Origin: Lentimicrobiaceae bacterium
GTDB lineage: Bacteria > Bacteroidota > Bacteroidia > Bacteroidales > WCHB1-69
Assembly: GCA_009787675.1 (NCBI GenBank)
Contig: WQSU01000023.1
Coordinates: 1-15,514, forward strand
Length of the DNA stretch: 15,514 nucleotides
Direction: 5' to 3'
Shown: positions 1 through 6,435 of the stretch, piece after piece
Position numbering within the stretch: position 1 is the first letter of the stretch
How the letters are laid out: each line of letters begins with the position of its first letter
Program-made: the position numbers and the translations under genes
Notes under the pieces: model-generated
Told to the model about the DNA's origin: nothing
The model's database searches: none
The model's input: the letters and a program-made list of their open reading frames with translations, nothing else

Positions 1-9
1 AATGAAAAA

Positions 10-65
10 GAATTAGGAATTATGAATTAGGAATTAGGAATTAAGAATTAGGAATTAGGAATTTT
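10..65. repeat. GAATTAG heptad tandem array, 8 units
   Basis: Eight consecutive 7-base units of consensus GAATTAG fill this interval without a break; variants are GAATTAT, GAATTAA and a terminal GAATTTT. The same family recurs at 2898, 5437, 8777, 10402 and, degraded, 11425 and 15400, each time at or just after a stop codon. An upstream gene probably ends just left of the window. Direct repeat on one strand, no palindrome. Confidence 0.9.
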
Positions 66-122
66 CTCTGCTGGTGGGGAATTAAGGGGATGGAAAAATA
101 AGTAAAGAACCAAAACTAAATA

Positions 123-166
123 ATATGAAGAACAACGAAGCAATCCGAACGCACGCAATTTCTTCT
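123..166 (+). repeat. 44-bp dispersed repeat, copy 1
   Basis: This interval matches 8911-8954 at 38 of 44 positions without gaps (hand count). Both copies begin ATATGAAGAACAAC, and both lie downstream of a G-rich patch and upstream of a CCGTTGG palindrome. Each contains an ATG, but the frames that follow do not look like protein. Confidence 0.75.
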
Positions 167-249
167 CTGCAAGCGGAGCAGGTGGCAGCAGGTGGCACAT
201 TGACTTTGCTCAGCGCCCGCACGAGCCGCCACCTGATGACGGAAGAGGT

Positions 250-278
250 TTTTTTCCACCCCCCAGCTCCCGCCAGCG
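250..278 (-). repeat. 29-bp G-rich dispersed repeat, inverted copy
   Basis: The reverse complement of this interval matches 8831-8859 at 27 of 29 positions. It reads CGCTGGCGGG, then a G-run, then TGGAAAAAA on the minus strand. It lies immediately inside the left arm of the 15-bp inverted repeat. Function unknown; there are too few separate G-runs for a convincing intramolecular quadruplex. Confidence 0.7.
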
Positions 279-294
279 AGAGAGAAGGGCTGAG

Positions 295-330
295 CGTCAT
301 TCCGAGCTTGCGCAGCAAGCGAGGAATCTC
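295..330. repeat. REP-like imperfect palindrome
   Basis: The element starts CGTCATTCCGAG and ends CGAGGAATCTC. ATTCC (299-303) can pair with GGAAT, and an inner GCTTGC with GCAAGC around a GCA loop, the two stems separated by a GA/GA mismatch. From memory, very similar short palindromes are scattered between genes in many bacterial phyla; that memory could not be checked here. Confidence 0.6.
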
Positions 331-419
331 GAACAATTTGCGCATGCTTCCACCTCTTCCGTCATCCGACAGCGGAACGGAATTACCATTTGCCAAACTA
401 CTCTTGCTGTCGGCTGCCA

Positions 420-442
420 CCTTCTCCTCAGAGAGGAGAAGG
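420..442. repeat. Perfect 10-bp hairpin, AGA loop
   Basis: CCTTCTCCTC at 420-429 pairs perfectly with GAGGAGAAGG at 433-442 around a 3-base loop. No T-run follows on either strand, so it is not a canonical intrinsic terminator. Two further inverted pairs are close by: CCGACAGC 366-373 with GCTGTCGG 406-413, and GGAATTACC 379-387 with GGTAATTCC 456-464. Confidence 0.65.
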
Positions 443-474
443 AATTTGTCCTTCCGGTAATTCCAAACCTTCCT

Positions 475-494
475 CCGTTGGCTAAAGTCAACAA
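475..494. repeat. CCGTTGG palindrome, copy 1 (degenerate)
   Basis: CCGTTGGCTAAAGTCAACAA is the left-most of four 20-base copies. Its left arm is intact; the right arm differs from a perfect complement at several positions, leaving a weak stem. It is followed, as in the other copies, by an A-rich connector and repeat units leading to the next start codon. Confidence 0.7.
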
Positions 495-504
495 CAATTA
501 CACC

Positions 505-544
505 CTTACACCTATACACCTATAAACCTATAAACCTTTACACC
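505..544. repeat. TATACACC octamer array, 5 units
   Basis: Five contiguous 8-base units of consensus TATACACC (variants CTTACACC, TATAAACC, TTTACACC). The family recurs before permease B (2996-3035), the ATPase (5649-5656) and yajC (11995-12018), always 5' of a start codon. Confidence 0.85.
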
Positions 545-552
545 TATTAATT

Positions 553-582
553 ATTAACCATTAACCACTAACCACTAATAAA
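553..582. repeat. ATTAACC/ACTAACC heptads abutting the permease A start
   Basis: Four contiguous 7-base units (ATTAACC twice, ACTAACC, ACTAATA) followed by AA and the ATG at 583. They occupy the place of a ribosome binding site. There is no Shine-Dalgarno sequence; the A-rich, G-free leader is compatible with initiation in Bacteroidota. Confidence 0.85.
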
Positions 583-2904
583 ATGTTTCAAAACCTAAAA
601 GTCACATTCCGAAACCTTTACCGTAACAGTGTTTACTCTGTTGTAAACATTGTTGGGTTGGCGGTTAGTTTAACGGTGGCTATTTTCATCCTGCTCTGGG
701 TTCAGGATGAATTGGGTCGTAATAAATGTTTCGATAATGCAGAGCAAATCTACCAATATGGAGTCGTTTCTTTTCCGCATGAAGTTGAATTGATTGCCGA
801 CAGATTTCCTGAAGTTCTGAAAATGTGCCACACCAGCTACAAGGAAATAGAGTTGGGAGCACTATCTTGCGAAATCGGTGAAAGAATCACAATGCCAAAT
901 GTTTATATTGCAGATTCTGCTTTTTTCTCTTTTTTCAATATCAAATTTTTGTTCGGAAATTCTAAACAACCATTCGAAAATAACCGCTCAATAGTTCTGA
1001 CCGAAAGTGTTGCAAAACGTCTGTTTAAAGATGAAGACCCATTGGGAAAAGTAATTCAATCAAGTATACATGGTAATTTTTATGTAACTGCCGTTATTGC
1101 CGATTTTCCAAAAAACTCTTCTTTACAGTTTAATGCACTCATTCCTACTTCTTTTTATTCCGATTGGATGGATTGGATTAATCGCAAACCACAAAGATTT
1201 ACTCACAACGTTCGCAATACCTACCTAATGCTACCCAAAAACACAGACATTCACACGTTGGAAATAAGGATTGCTGAGGAAGTAGAGAAAAATCGAAATT
1301 GTGAGGATGAATTTAATCCCGAAACCGATTTTTATTCAAGGTTGATACCCATTACAAAAGGACACTTGTATGACTATTATGATGCAAAACCGACAGGAAT
1401 AAAACATGTCAGATTGTTTTCAAGTATAGTTTTTATTTTATTACTCATTGCGGTAATCAATTACGTTAATCTTGTAACAGCGCGTTTAATAGACCGTACA
1501 AAAGAAGTTGAAATACGTAAAATTTTCGGTGAAAGCAAATTAGGTTTATTTATGCAAATGATGCGTGAAACTATGATGATGGTATTTCTGGCGCTCATTT
1601 TGGCTACAGTATTGATAGAGTTTTTATTGCCTTTTTATAATATATTAACAGAAAAACAATTAGATTTTAATTTTACCAAACTTGAAATTTGGACAACCTA
1701 TTTGGCTTTGTTTATAGTAGTTTCGATATCGGCAGGGATTTATCCCGCAATGAGGTTAATTTCGTTTAAATCAACCGGGTTAGGCTCATTTCATCAAACC
1801 ATACGGAATCAATTTATTTTACGTAAAATATTGATTGTAGCGCAATTTACATTTTCGCTAATTTTTATCACGGTAGCCATTGTTGTGAACCTGCAAATGC
1901 ACTTTATGAAAGAAACAGATTCGGGATTTTTAAAAGAAAATATCTTTAAACTTCCGCTTCATAATATGGCAGATCATTATGATGCCGTGAAACAGGAACT
2001 ACTGCGTGAAAACGATGTGGCAGATGTTACAGCAACCAATGCACCAATTAACAGCGTAGGCTGGATGATAGGCAATGATCAATTTTGGTCTATCGTTTTA
2101 TGGGGTGATTATAATGTTCTTGATTTTTTTAATATTCCAATTCTTGAAGGTACCGGATTTTCTCAGAACTACCACTCCCAAAACGATATTATATTTAATG
2201 ATAAAGCGTTGAGAGCGTTGAAAGTGTTAAATTTTGAAGACCCAATAGGTGCACCTTTCGAGTTATTTGGTGATTCTCAAACAATTATTGGTAAAGTGAG
2301 TGATTTTCATTTTAATACACTTCGTAAAAATGAATGCGACGCCTTAATGGTAATGTATAATCTAAATGAAATAAACTATTTATATGTAAAAACCATTCCG
2401 GAGAAACAGCAAGAAGCCCTTGCGGCAGTAAAAAAAATATGGAAACATTACAACGACGGCTATCCATTTGAATATCGTTTTATTGAAGATGATTTTGCAA
2501 TACTTTACAAAGAGGAGATCCAGAAAGAGAGGCTGTTCAACATCTTTGCATGCATTGCTATTTTAGTATCCTGTCTTGGGCTTTTTGGACTTATTACCTA
2601 CACCGCAGAAACAAAAACCAAAGAGATCGGCATCCGCAAGGTGTATGGTGCAAGCATCAAAAATATTATAGAAATGTTAACGAAAGAGTTCATCATTTTG
2701 ATTGGCATTTCCATGTTGATAGCATTCCCCTGTGCCTATTTGTGGCTGAACAAAATGTTGCAGGACTATGCCTATCGCATTTCCATTTCATGGTGGATGT
2801 TTGCACTGGCAGCCATCATAGCCATACTACTAACCTTACTCACCGTTGGCACTAAAGCGCTCCGAGCAGCCACAATGAACCCGGCAAAATCAATAAAGAA
2901 TTAG
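583..2904 (+). CDS. MacB/FtsX-family ABC transporter permease A
   Basis: Membrane subunit of an ABC export or mechanotransmission complex in the inner membrane. The 773 aa show the duplicated layout of Bacteroidota FtsX-like permeases: a membrane segment near residues 19-41, a periplasmic domain, segments near 280-300, 328-350 and 369-390, then a second half with segments near 413-436, 649-673, 702-722 and 737-757. The cytoplasmic coupling motif is present twice, EVEIRKIFG at 308-316 and EIGIRKVYGAS at 681-691. The C-terminal WWMFALA and AATMNPAKSI are typical of the family. It has no ATPase domain and probably depends on the ATPase at 5700. The last codon and stop (AAT TAG) fall inside the first GAATTAG repeat. 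The middle of the gene is much more AT-rich than its ends. Substrate unknown. Confidence 0.93.
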   Translation: MFQNLKVTFRNLYRNSVYSVVNIVGLAVSLTVAIFILLWVQDELGRNKCFDNAEQIYQYGVVSFPHEVELIADRFPEVLKMCHTSYKEIELGALSCEIGERITMPNVYIADSAFFSFFNIKFLFGNSKQPFENNRSIVLTESVAKRLFKDEDPLGKVIQSSIHGNFYVTAVIADFPKNSSLQFNALIPTSFYSDWMDWINRKPQRFTHNVRNTYLMLPKNTDIHTLEIRIAEEVEKNRNCEDEFNPETDFYSRLIPITKGHLYDYYDAKPTGIKHVRLFSSIVFILLLIAVINYVNLVTARLIDRTKEVEIRKIFGESKLGLFMQMMRETMMMVFLALILATVLIEFLLPFYNILTEKQLDFNFTKLEIWTTYLALFIVVSISAGIYPAMRLISFKSTGLGSFHQTIRNQFILRKILIVAQFTFSLIFITVAIVVNLQMHFMKETDSGFLKENIFKLPLHNMADHYDAVKQELLRENDVADVTATNAPINSVGWMIGNDQFWSIVLWGDYNVLDFFNIPILEGTGFSQNYHSQNDIIFNDKALRALKVLNFEDPIGAPFELFGDSQTIIGKVSDFHFNTLRKNECDALMVMYNLNEINYLYVKTIPEKQQEALAAVKKIWKHYNDGYPFEYRFIEDDFAILYKEEIQKERLFNIFACIAILVSCLGLFGLITYTAETKTKEIGIRKVYGASIKNIIEMLTKEFIILIGISMLIAFPCAYLWLNKMLQDYAYRISISWWMFALAAIIAILLTLLTVGTKALRAATMNPAKSIKN

Positions 2905-2960
2905 GAATTAAGAATTAGGAATTAATATATGAGATTTGAGACATTAGATATGAGATTTTT
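2898..2960. repeat. Nine in-phase heptads: GAATTAG type then GATATGA type
   Basis: Four units of GAATTAG/GAATTAA (2898-2925) are followed without loss of 7-base register by five units of a second family, TATATGA, GATTTGA, GACATTA, GATATGA and GATTTTT (2926-2960). The first unit contains the TAG stop of permease A. Confidence 0.8.
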
Positions 2961-2965
2961 ATTAA

Positions 2966-2985
2966 CCGTAAGCTTCAGCCAACGG
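2966..2985. repeat. CCGTTGG palindrome, copy 2 (degenerate left arm)
   Basis: CCGTAAGCTTCAGCCAACGG has the intact right arm but two changes in the left arm, so CCGT/ACGG and GC/GC pair around two mismatches. It is 68 bases before the permease B start. No T-run follows. Confidence 0.7.
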
Positions 2986-2995
2986 CAAAAACACC

Positions 2996-3035
2996 TTTAC
3001 ACCCATACACCTATACACCCATACACCTTTACACC
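2996..3035. repeat. TATACACC octamer array, 5 units
   Basis: Five contiguous octamers TTTACACC, CATACACC, TATACACC, CATACACC, TTTACACC. They lead directly into AATTAACC and the start-proximal heptads of permease B. Confidence 0.85.
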
Positions 3036-3053
3036 AATTAACCATTAACCATT
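3036..3053. repeat. ATTAACC repeats abutting the permease B start
   Basis: AATTAACC, ATTAACC and ATT run directly into the ATG at 3054. There is no Shine-Dalgarno sequence. Same family as at 553, 5657, 6408 and 9039. Confidence 0.8.
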
Positions 3054-5432
3054 ATGAAATTCCTCCGCCTCTTCAAGAAAAATCTCTCCCTTCGCATTGT
3101 CAACATCGTTGGATTAGCCATCATGTTTACTTGTTTGCTGCTCTCGGCAAGCTACATCAAACGGGAGTTGAACTACGATAAACATAATACCAATGCGGAT
3201 AGAATTGTGCGCATATCATTACAATTTGACAATGAGCCTGTTGATGTGCGTATTTGGGGAAATATAATTGATCCTTTTTTGAATGAAATGCCCGAAATAG
3301 AGCAGGTAGCAAAAATGCATAATATCCGTAGTGCGACTTTGGCTTATAAAGAAAAAAAAGAGATTATTAAAGACTTTTACGCAATTAATAGCCAATTTTT
3401 AGATGTTTTCGATCTCACATTTTTGCATGGCACTAAAGAAGATGTTTTACAACAAAAAGTGCAAGCATTGATTAGTGAAACTCTTGCTCGTGAACTGTTT
3501 GGCGAAATTGATAATGGCAACTTTCAAAAGTCAGTAATTTCTATTGATGGGGCACGATGGAAAGATTCTATTGTTAATACAATAATATTCAAAGATTTTC
3601 CCGAAACCTCACATTTTAATTCCGATATTTTTTTATTTCTTCCTGATGATTTTAGACATTTTACTTACGACTATTTGTTGCTGAAAAAAGATACAGATAT
3701 CAAAGTGTTGGAACAGAAGATTAACGATCTCCTTACAGAATACTGGCAAGGAGATAAAAGTGCGCGTGCCTTCTTGATGCCACTTACCGATATTCATCTT
3801 TACAGCCATAATCTCAGAGAAATGAGTATTAATGGTAACATCAATTACATTTATCTGATTATTGGGGCTAATGTACTGTTGCTCGTTGTAGTATTTTTTA
3901 ATTTGTGGTTGAATGCAAGTTTGGTTTTTGGACGGAACAAGCGTTATTATCAATTATTGCGTTTGCACGGAACATCGCCGGCTGTGGTTTTCAAAGATGA
4001 AACTTTGTCGGCATTGCTTGTCGGAATCATCTCAATTTCATTAGCTATATTTGTAGCTATAGATATTGATTCTTTGGATTATTTTTTCATGCAACTTTCA
4101 ATATTTGAAATATTTATATTATGTGCAATATTTCTATCTACGATAGTTTTAGTGTCACTCTTTCCTGTGTTGCAAAAAATCTCTTTAACTCAATTTCTTA
4201 ATACACGCCAAGATTTGAAACCAGTTAAGTTTTCTTATGCAAATATCAAATATATGTTGGTAGCTCAATATGCTGTCGTCATGATTGTTGTTATACTCGC
4301 TGTGGGTATTGCCAAGCAGGTGAAAATGATGGAAAACACACAAGTGGGAGGTAATGAACAGAATATTTTAGCATTGTCGGAACAACCCGATTTGGTATTG
4401 AAAAAATACAGCATATTAAAATCGGAGTTGCTAAAACATAAAGAAATAGAATCTGTTACGGCAGCCATGCAATTGCCGGGCGATGCCATAATTGATGGAA
4501 CAAATGTAAAAAGAGAAGAAGATGTTGATTGGAAACATTTGAACATTATGGCAGTCGGAGAAGAATTTCTTCCATTTTTTAATATTCCCTTAATTGCAGG
4601 CAACTACTTTTCTGCGAGAAAATATGATTATCAAACTGAATTTAATACATTTATGGAATTTCTGACACAAGGAAAATATTCGGATCATGTTGAAAAATAT
4701 GTAATTAATAGAAAGGCATTGAATATTTTAGGATTTAATTCGCCGGAAGAAGCTATCGGTCAGGTACTGGTACTTGAACACGGAACCATTGCCTATTTTA
4801 ATAAGGGCATTATTGTAGGAGTAACTGACGATTTTAACTATACAGGATTATTTGAAGAGACTAATCCTTTATTAATAATGCAACGCAACTTGTTTCTTTT
4901 CAATGTTATGGTACGACTCAATTCGGAAAACCTTTCACAAGCCCGCACTGTTTTCGACTCCGTTTGGAAAGAGGTTATTCCCGAGTACCCTGCAGATTAC
5001 ATGTTCATGAGTGACCTGTTCGGCAAAACATATCGCAACGAAATGAACGCCAAACACTTGGTGCTCATTTTCTCTGTCTTATGCTTTGCCGTTGCCGATT
5101 TGGGATTGATTGTATTTATGGCATACATCATTCGCCGGCGCACGCGAGAGATTGGGCTGCGGAAAGTGCACGGCGCAAGCATCAGCGAAGTCTTGCAGAT
5201 GTTAAATACAGACTTTATCAAGTATATTGCTATGGCGTTTGTCATCGCCATTCCTGTAGCGTGGTATTTGATGCACAGGTGGTTAGAGCAGTTTGCGTAC
5301 CGCACCTCACTCAGTTGGTGGATCTTCGCATTAGCGGGATTGAGCGTGCTTTTTATCTCTGTTTTATCCGTGTCGCTTCAAAGCTGGCGCGCCGCCACCT
5401 CAAACCCGATAGATGCAATCAAAGTGCAATGA
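3054..5432 (+). CDS. MacB/FtsX-family ABC transporter permease B
   Basis: Second inner-membrane permease of the locus, 792 aa, same two-module plan: membrane segments near residues 14-34, 263-287, 317-337, 351-373, 401-422, 669-693, 724-742 and 754-776, with two large extracytoplasmic domains between them. KRELNYDKHNTNADRI after the first segment matches the family's DELSYDxFxxNxxRIYR region. The C-terminal coupling motif EIGLRKVHGAS is intact (699-709), but the equivalent stretch in the first half reads YYQLLRLHGTS, lacking the usual EIxIRK. Base composition is mosaic: 28 of 60 bases are G/C at 3061-3120, 11 of 60 at 4081-4140 and 32 of 60 at 5341-5400. The translation is uninterrupted. It probably shares the ATPase 268 bases downstream; substrate unknown. 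Confidence 0.92.
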   Translation: MKFLRLFKKNLSLRIVNIVGLAIMFTCLLLSASYIKRELNYDKHNTNADRIVRISLQFDNEPVDVRIWGNIIDPFLNEMPEIEQVAKMHNIRSATLAYKEKKEIIKDFYAINSQFLDVFDLTFLHGTKEDVLQQKVQALISETLARELFGEIDNGNFQKSVISIDGARWKDSIVNTIIFKDFPETSHFNSDIFLFLPDDFRHFTYDYLLLKKDTDIKVLEQKINDLLTEYWQGDKSARAFLMPLTDIHLYSHNLREMSINGNINYIYLIIGANVLLLVVVFFNLWLNASLVFGRNKRYYQLLRLHGTSPAVVFKDETLSALLVGIISISLAIFVAIDIDSLDYFFMQLSIFEIFILCAIFLSTIVLVSLFPVLQKISLTQFLNTRQDLKPVKFSYANIKYMLVAQYAVVMIVVILAVGIAKQVKMMENTQVGGNEQNILALSEQPDLVLKKYSILKSELLKHKEIESVTAAMQLPGDAIIDGTNVKREEDVDWKHLNIMAVGEEFLPFFNIPLIAGNYFSARKYDYQTEFNTFMEFLTQGKYSDHVEKYVINRKALNILGFNSPEEAIGQVLVLEHGTIAYFNKGIIVGVTDDFNYTGLFEETNPLLIMQRNLFLFNVMVRLNSENLSQARTVFDSVWKEVIPEYPADYMFMSDLFGKTYRNEMNAKHLVLIFSVLCFAVADLGLIVFMAYIIRRRTREIGLRKVHGASISEVLQMLNTDFIKYIAMAFVIAIPVAWYLMHRWLEQFAYRTSLSWWIFALAGLSVLFISVLSVSLQSWRAATSNPIDAIKVQ

Positions 5433-5436
5433 AAGA

Positions 5437-5471
5437 AAATTAGGAATTATGAATTATGAATTAGGAAATAA
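5437..5471. repeat. GAATTAG heptad array, 5 units
   Basis: Five 7-base units (AAATTAG, GAATTAT twice, GAATTAG, GAAATAA) start four bases after the permease B stop. Same family as 10-65. Confidence 0.8.
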
Positions 5472-5515
5472 CAGTAAACTATGAACAATGAACAACGTAA
5501 TTTGAGAAGCCCCAT

Positions 5516-5530
5516 GCTCTCGGAGAGAGC
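5516..5530. repeat. Short hairpin GCTCTC-GGA-GAGAGC
   Basis: Perfect 6-bp stem with a 3-base loop in the spacer before the ATPase. The spacer also has GCAGTA/TACTGC and CTCTC/GAGAG pairs downstream. It may be a remnant of a dispersed palindromic repeat; no function assigned. Confidence 0.4.
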
Positions 5531-5618
5531 AAACCTAACTAAGCAGTACGCTCAGCAGGCTACTGCCTATTTATGTGCCCTCTCTACGAGAGCAGGATTT
5601 GCACTGTCTCACCGCCTG

Positions 5619-5638
5619 CCGTTGGCTGAAGCCAACGG
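5619..5638. repeat. CCGTTGG palindrome, copy 3 (perfect)
   Basis: CCGTTGGCTGAAGCCAACGG: arms CCGTTGGCT and AGCCAACGG are exact reverse complements, giving an 8-bp stem with a TGAA loop if it folds. This is the best-preserved of four copies. It lies 61 bases before the ATPase start and lacks a following T-run, so it is not a standard terminator. Confidence 0.85.
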
Positions 5639-5648
5639 AAATTACACC

Positions 5649-5699
5649 TTTACACCAATTAACCATTAACCATTAATAATTAACCATTAAAAAAACATT
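5649..5699. repeat. Octamer plus ATTAACC heptads before the ATPase start
   Basis: One TTTACACC octamer (5649-5656) is followed by AATTAACC and heptads ATTAACC, ATTAATA, ATTAACC, then an A-run and CATT before the ATG at 5700. No Shine-Dalgarno sequence. Confidence 0.8.
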
Positions 5700-6380
5700 A
5701 TGATTAAAATCAAAAACCTCGAAAAAGTATTCCGGACGGAAGAAATTGAAACCGTTGCCTTAGACAACGTATCTTTAGAAGTAGCAAAAGGCGAATTTGT
5801 TGCCGTTATGGGACCTTCCGGCTGCGGAAAGTCCACGCTACTTAACATTTTGGGATTGTTAGACAACCCCACCAAAGGCAGCTACATCCTCGACGGCGAG
5901 GAGGTGGGCAGCCTGAAAGAGAAAAACAGAACGAGAGTACGCAAAGGCAATATTGGCTTTGTGTTTCAGAGCTTTAACCTCATTGATGAACTCAATGTGT
6001 TTGAAAATGTTGAGTTGCCTCTCATTTATCAAAGAGTGCCGGCGCGCAAACGCAAAGAGATGGTGAATGCCATTTTAAAACGTATGGCAATCTCGCACCG
6101 CGCAGGGCATTTTCCGCAGCAACTTTCAGGCGGTCAGCAGCAGCGTGTTGCCATTGCCCGCGCCGTAGTTTCAAACCCCAAGATGATTCTTGCCGATGAG
6201 CCTACCGGAAACCTTGACTCAAAAAACGGCAAAGAAGTGATGTCGCTACTTACCGAACTTAATCAGGAAGGCACTACCATTGTGATGGTTACACACTCCT
6301 TGCGCGACAGCAAGTACGCCCACCGCGTAGTGAACCTGTTCGACGGCAGGATTGTGGAAAGCGTGATGGCAGAGATGTGA
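5700..6380 (+). CDS. ABC transporter ATP-binding protein (MacB/LolD type)
   Basis: Cytoplasmic ATPase of the efflux locus, 226 aa, the normal length for LolD/MacB-type nucleotide-binding subunits. All motifs are intact: Walker A GPSGCGKST at 38-46, Q-loop Gln90 in FVFQSFNLID, signature LSGGQ at 142-146 followed by QQRVAIARA, Walker B MILADEP with Glu167, D-loop GNLDS at 170-174 and switch His199. It hydrolyses ATP to drive conformational change in FtsX-like permeases, which lack ATPase domains of their own. It is the only ATPase seen among three permeases, so it may serve more than one. The next permease begins 55 bases downstream, the tightest spacing in the locus, which suggests that pair is co-transcribed. 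Confidence 0.96.
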   Translation: MIKIKNLEKVFRTEEIETVALDNVSLEVAKGEFVAVMGPSGCGKSTLLNILGLLDNPTKGSYILDGEEVGSLKEKNRTRVRKGNIGFVFQSFNLIDELNVFENVELPLIYQRVPARKRKEMVNAILKRMAISHRAGHFPQQLSGGQQQRVAIARAVVSNPKMILADEPTGNLDSKNGKEVMSLLTELNQEGTTIVMVTHSLRDSKYAHRVVNLFDGRIVESVMAEM

Positions 6381-6407
6381 TAACTTCCTCCATCAAAACC
6401 AGCAAAA

Positions 6408-6435
6408 AATCACTAATCACTAAACACTAATCACT
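6408..6435. repeat. AATCACT heptads abutting the permease C start
   Basis: Four contiguous 7-base units (AATCACT twice, AAACACT, AATCACT) end exactly at the ATG at 6436. This gap has no GAATTAG array, palindrome or octamers. Confidence 0.88.

Larger units (their letters stand above)
235..366. repeat. 132-bp segment with perfect 15-bp terminal inverted repeats (MITE-like)
   Basis: GATGACGGAAGAGGT at 235-249 is the exact reverse complement of ACCTCTTCCGTCATC at 352-366. The segment is too small to encode a transposase and is richer in GC than the flanking repeats. It encloses an inverted copy of the G-rich repeat of 8831 and a REP-like palindrome at 295-330. I see no convincing target-site duplication, so calling it a miniature mobile element is inference; it could be two facing copies of a dispersed repeat. 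Confidence 0.45.
1..582. other. Gene-free repeat mosaic upstream of permease A
   Basis: No credible gene lies in the first 582 bases. The stretch holds, in order, GAATTAG heptads, a G-rich patch (about 66-92) resembling the one at 8831, a 44-bp dispersed repeat, a segment bounded by 15-bp inverted repeats with two further dispersed repeats inside it, several short hairpins, the CCGTTGG palindrome, TATACACC octamers and ATTAACC heptads that end at the permease A start codon. Open frames here (+ 125-460, - 82-519) have low-complexity, repeat-derived translations. No TAnnTTTG promoter box was found in it. Confidence 0.8.

Noticed and set aside
10..65. CRISPR array
   Set aside because: Repeats are 7 or 8 bases and contiguous, with no unique spacers; they are simple tandem repeats.
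125..460. Plus-strand frame of 111 aa (and minus-strand 82-519, 145 aa) upstream of permease A
   Set aside because: Both run through dispersed repeats and palindromes; the translations are low-complexity with no domain, signal peptide or codon pattern of a gene.
5619..5638. Intrinsic terminator at the perfect palindrome
   Set aside because: The stem is followed by AAATTACACC and not by a U-run on either strand; no copy of the palindrome has one.
5481..5669. 62-aa plus-strand frame before the ATPase
   Set aside because: It covers the spacer, the CCGTTGG palindrome and the octamers; its last residues are coded by the repeat units, so it is a by-product of the cassette.
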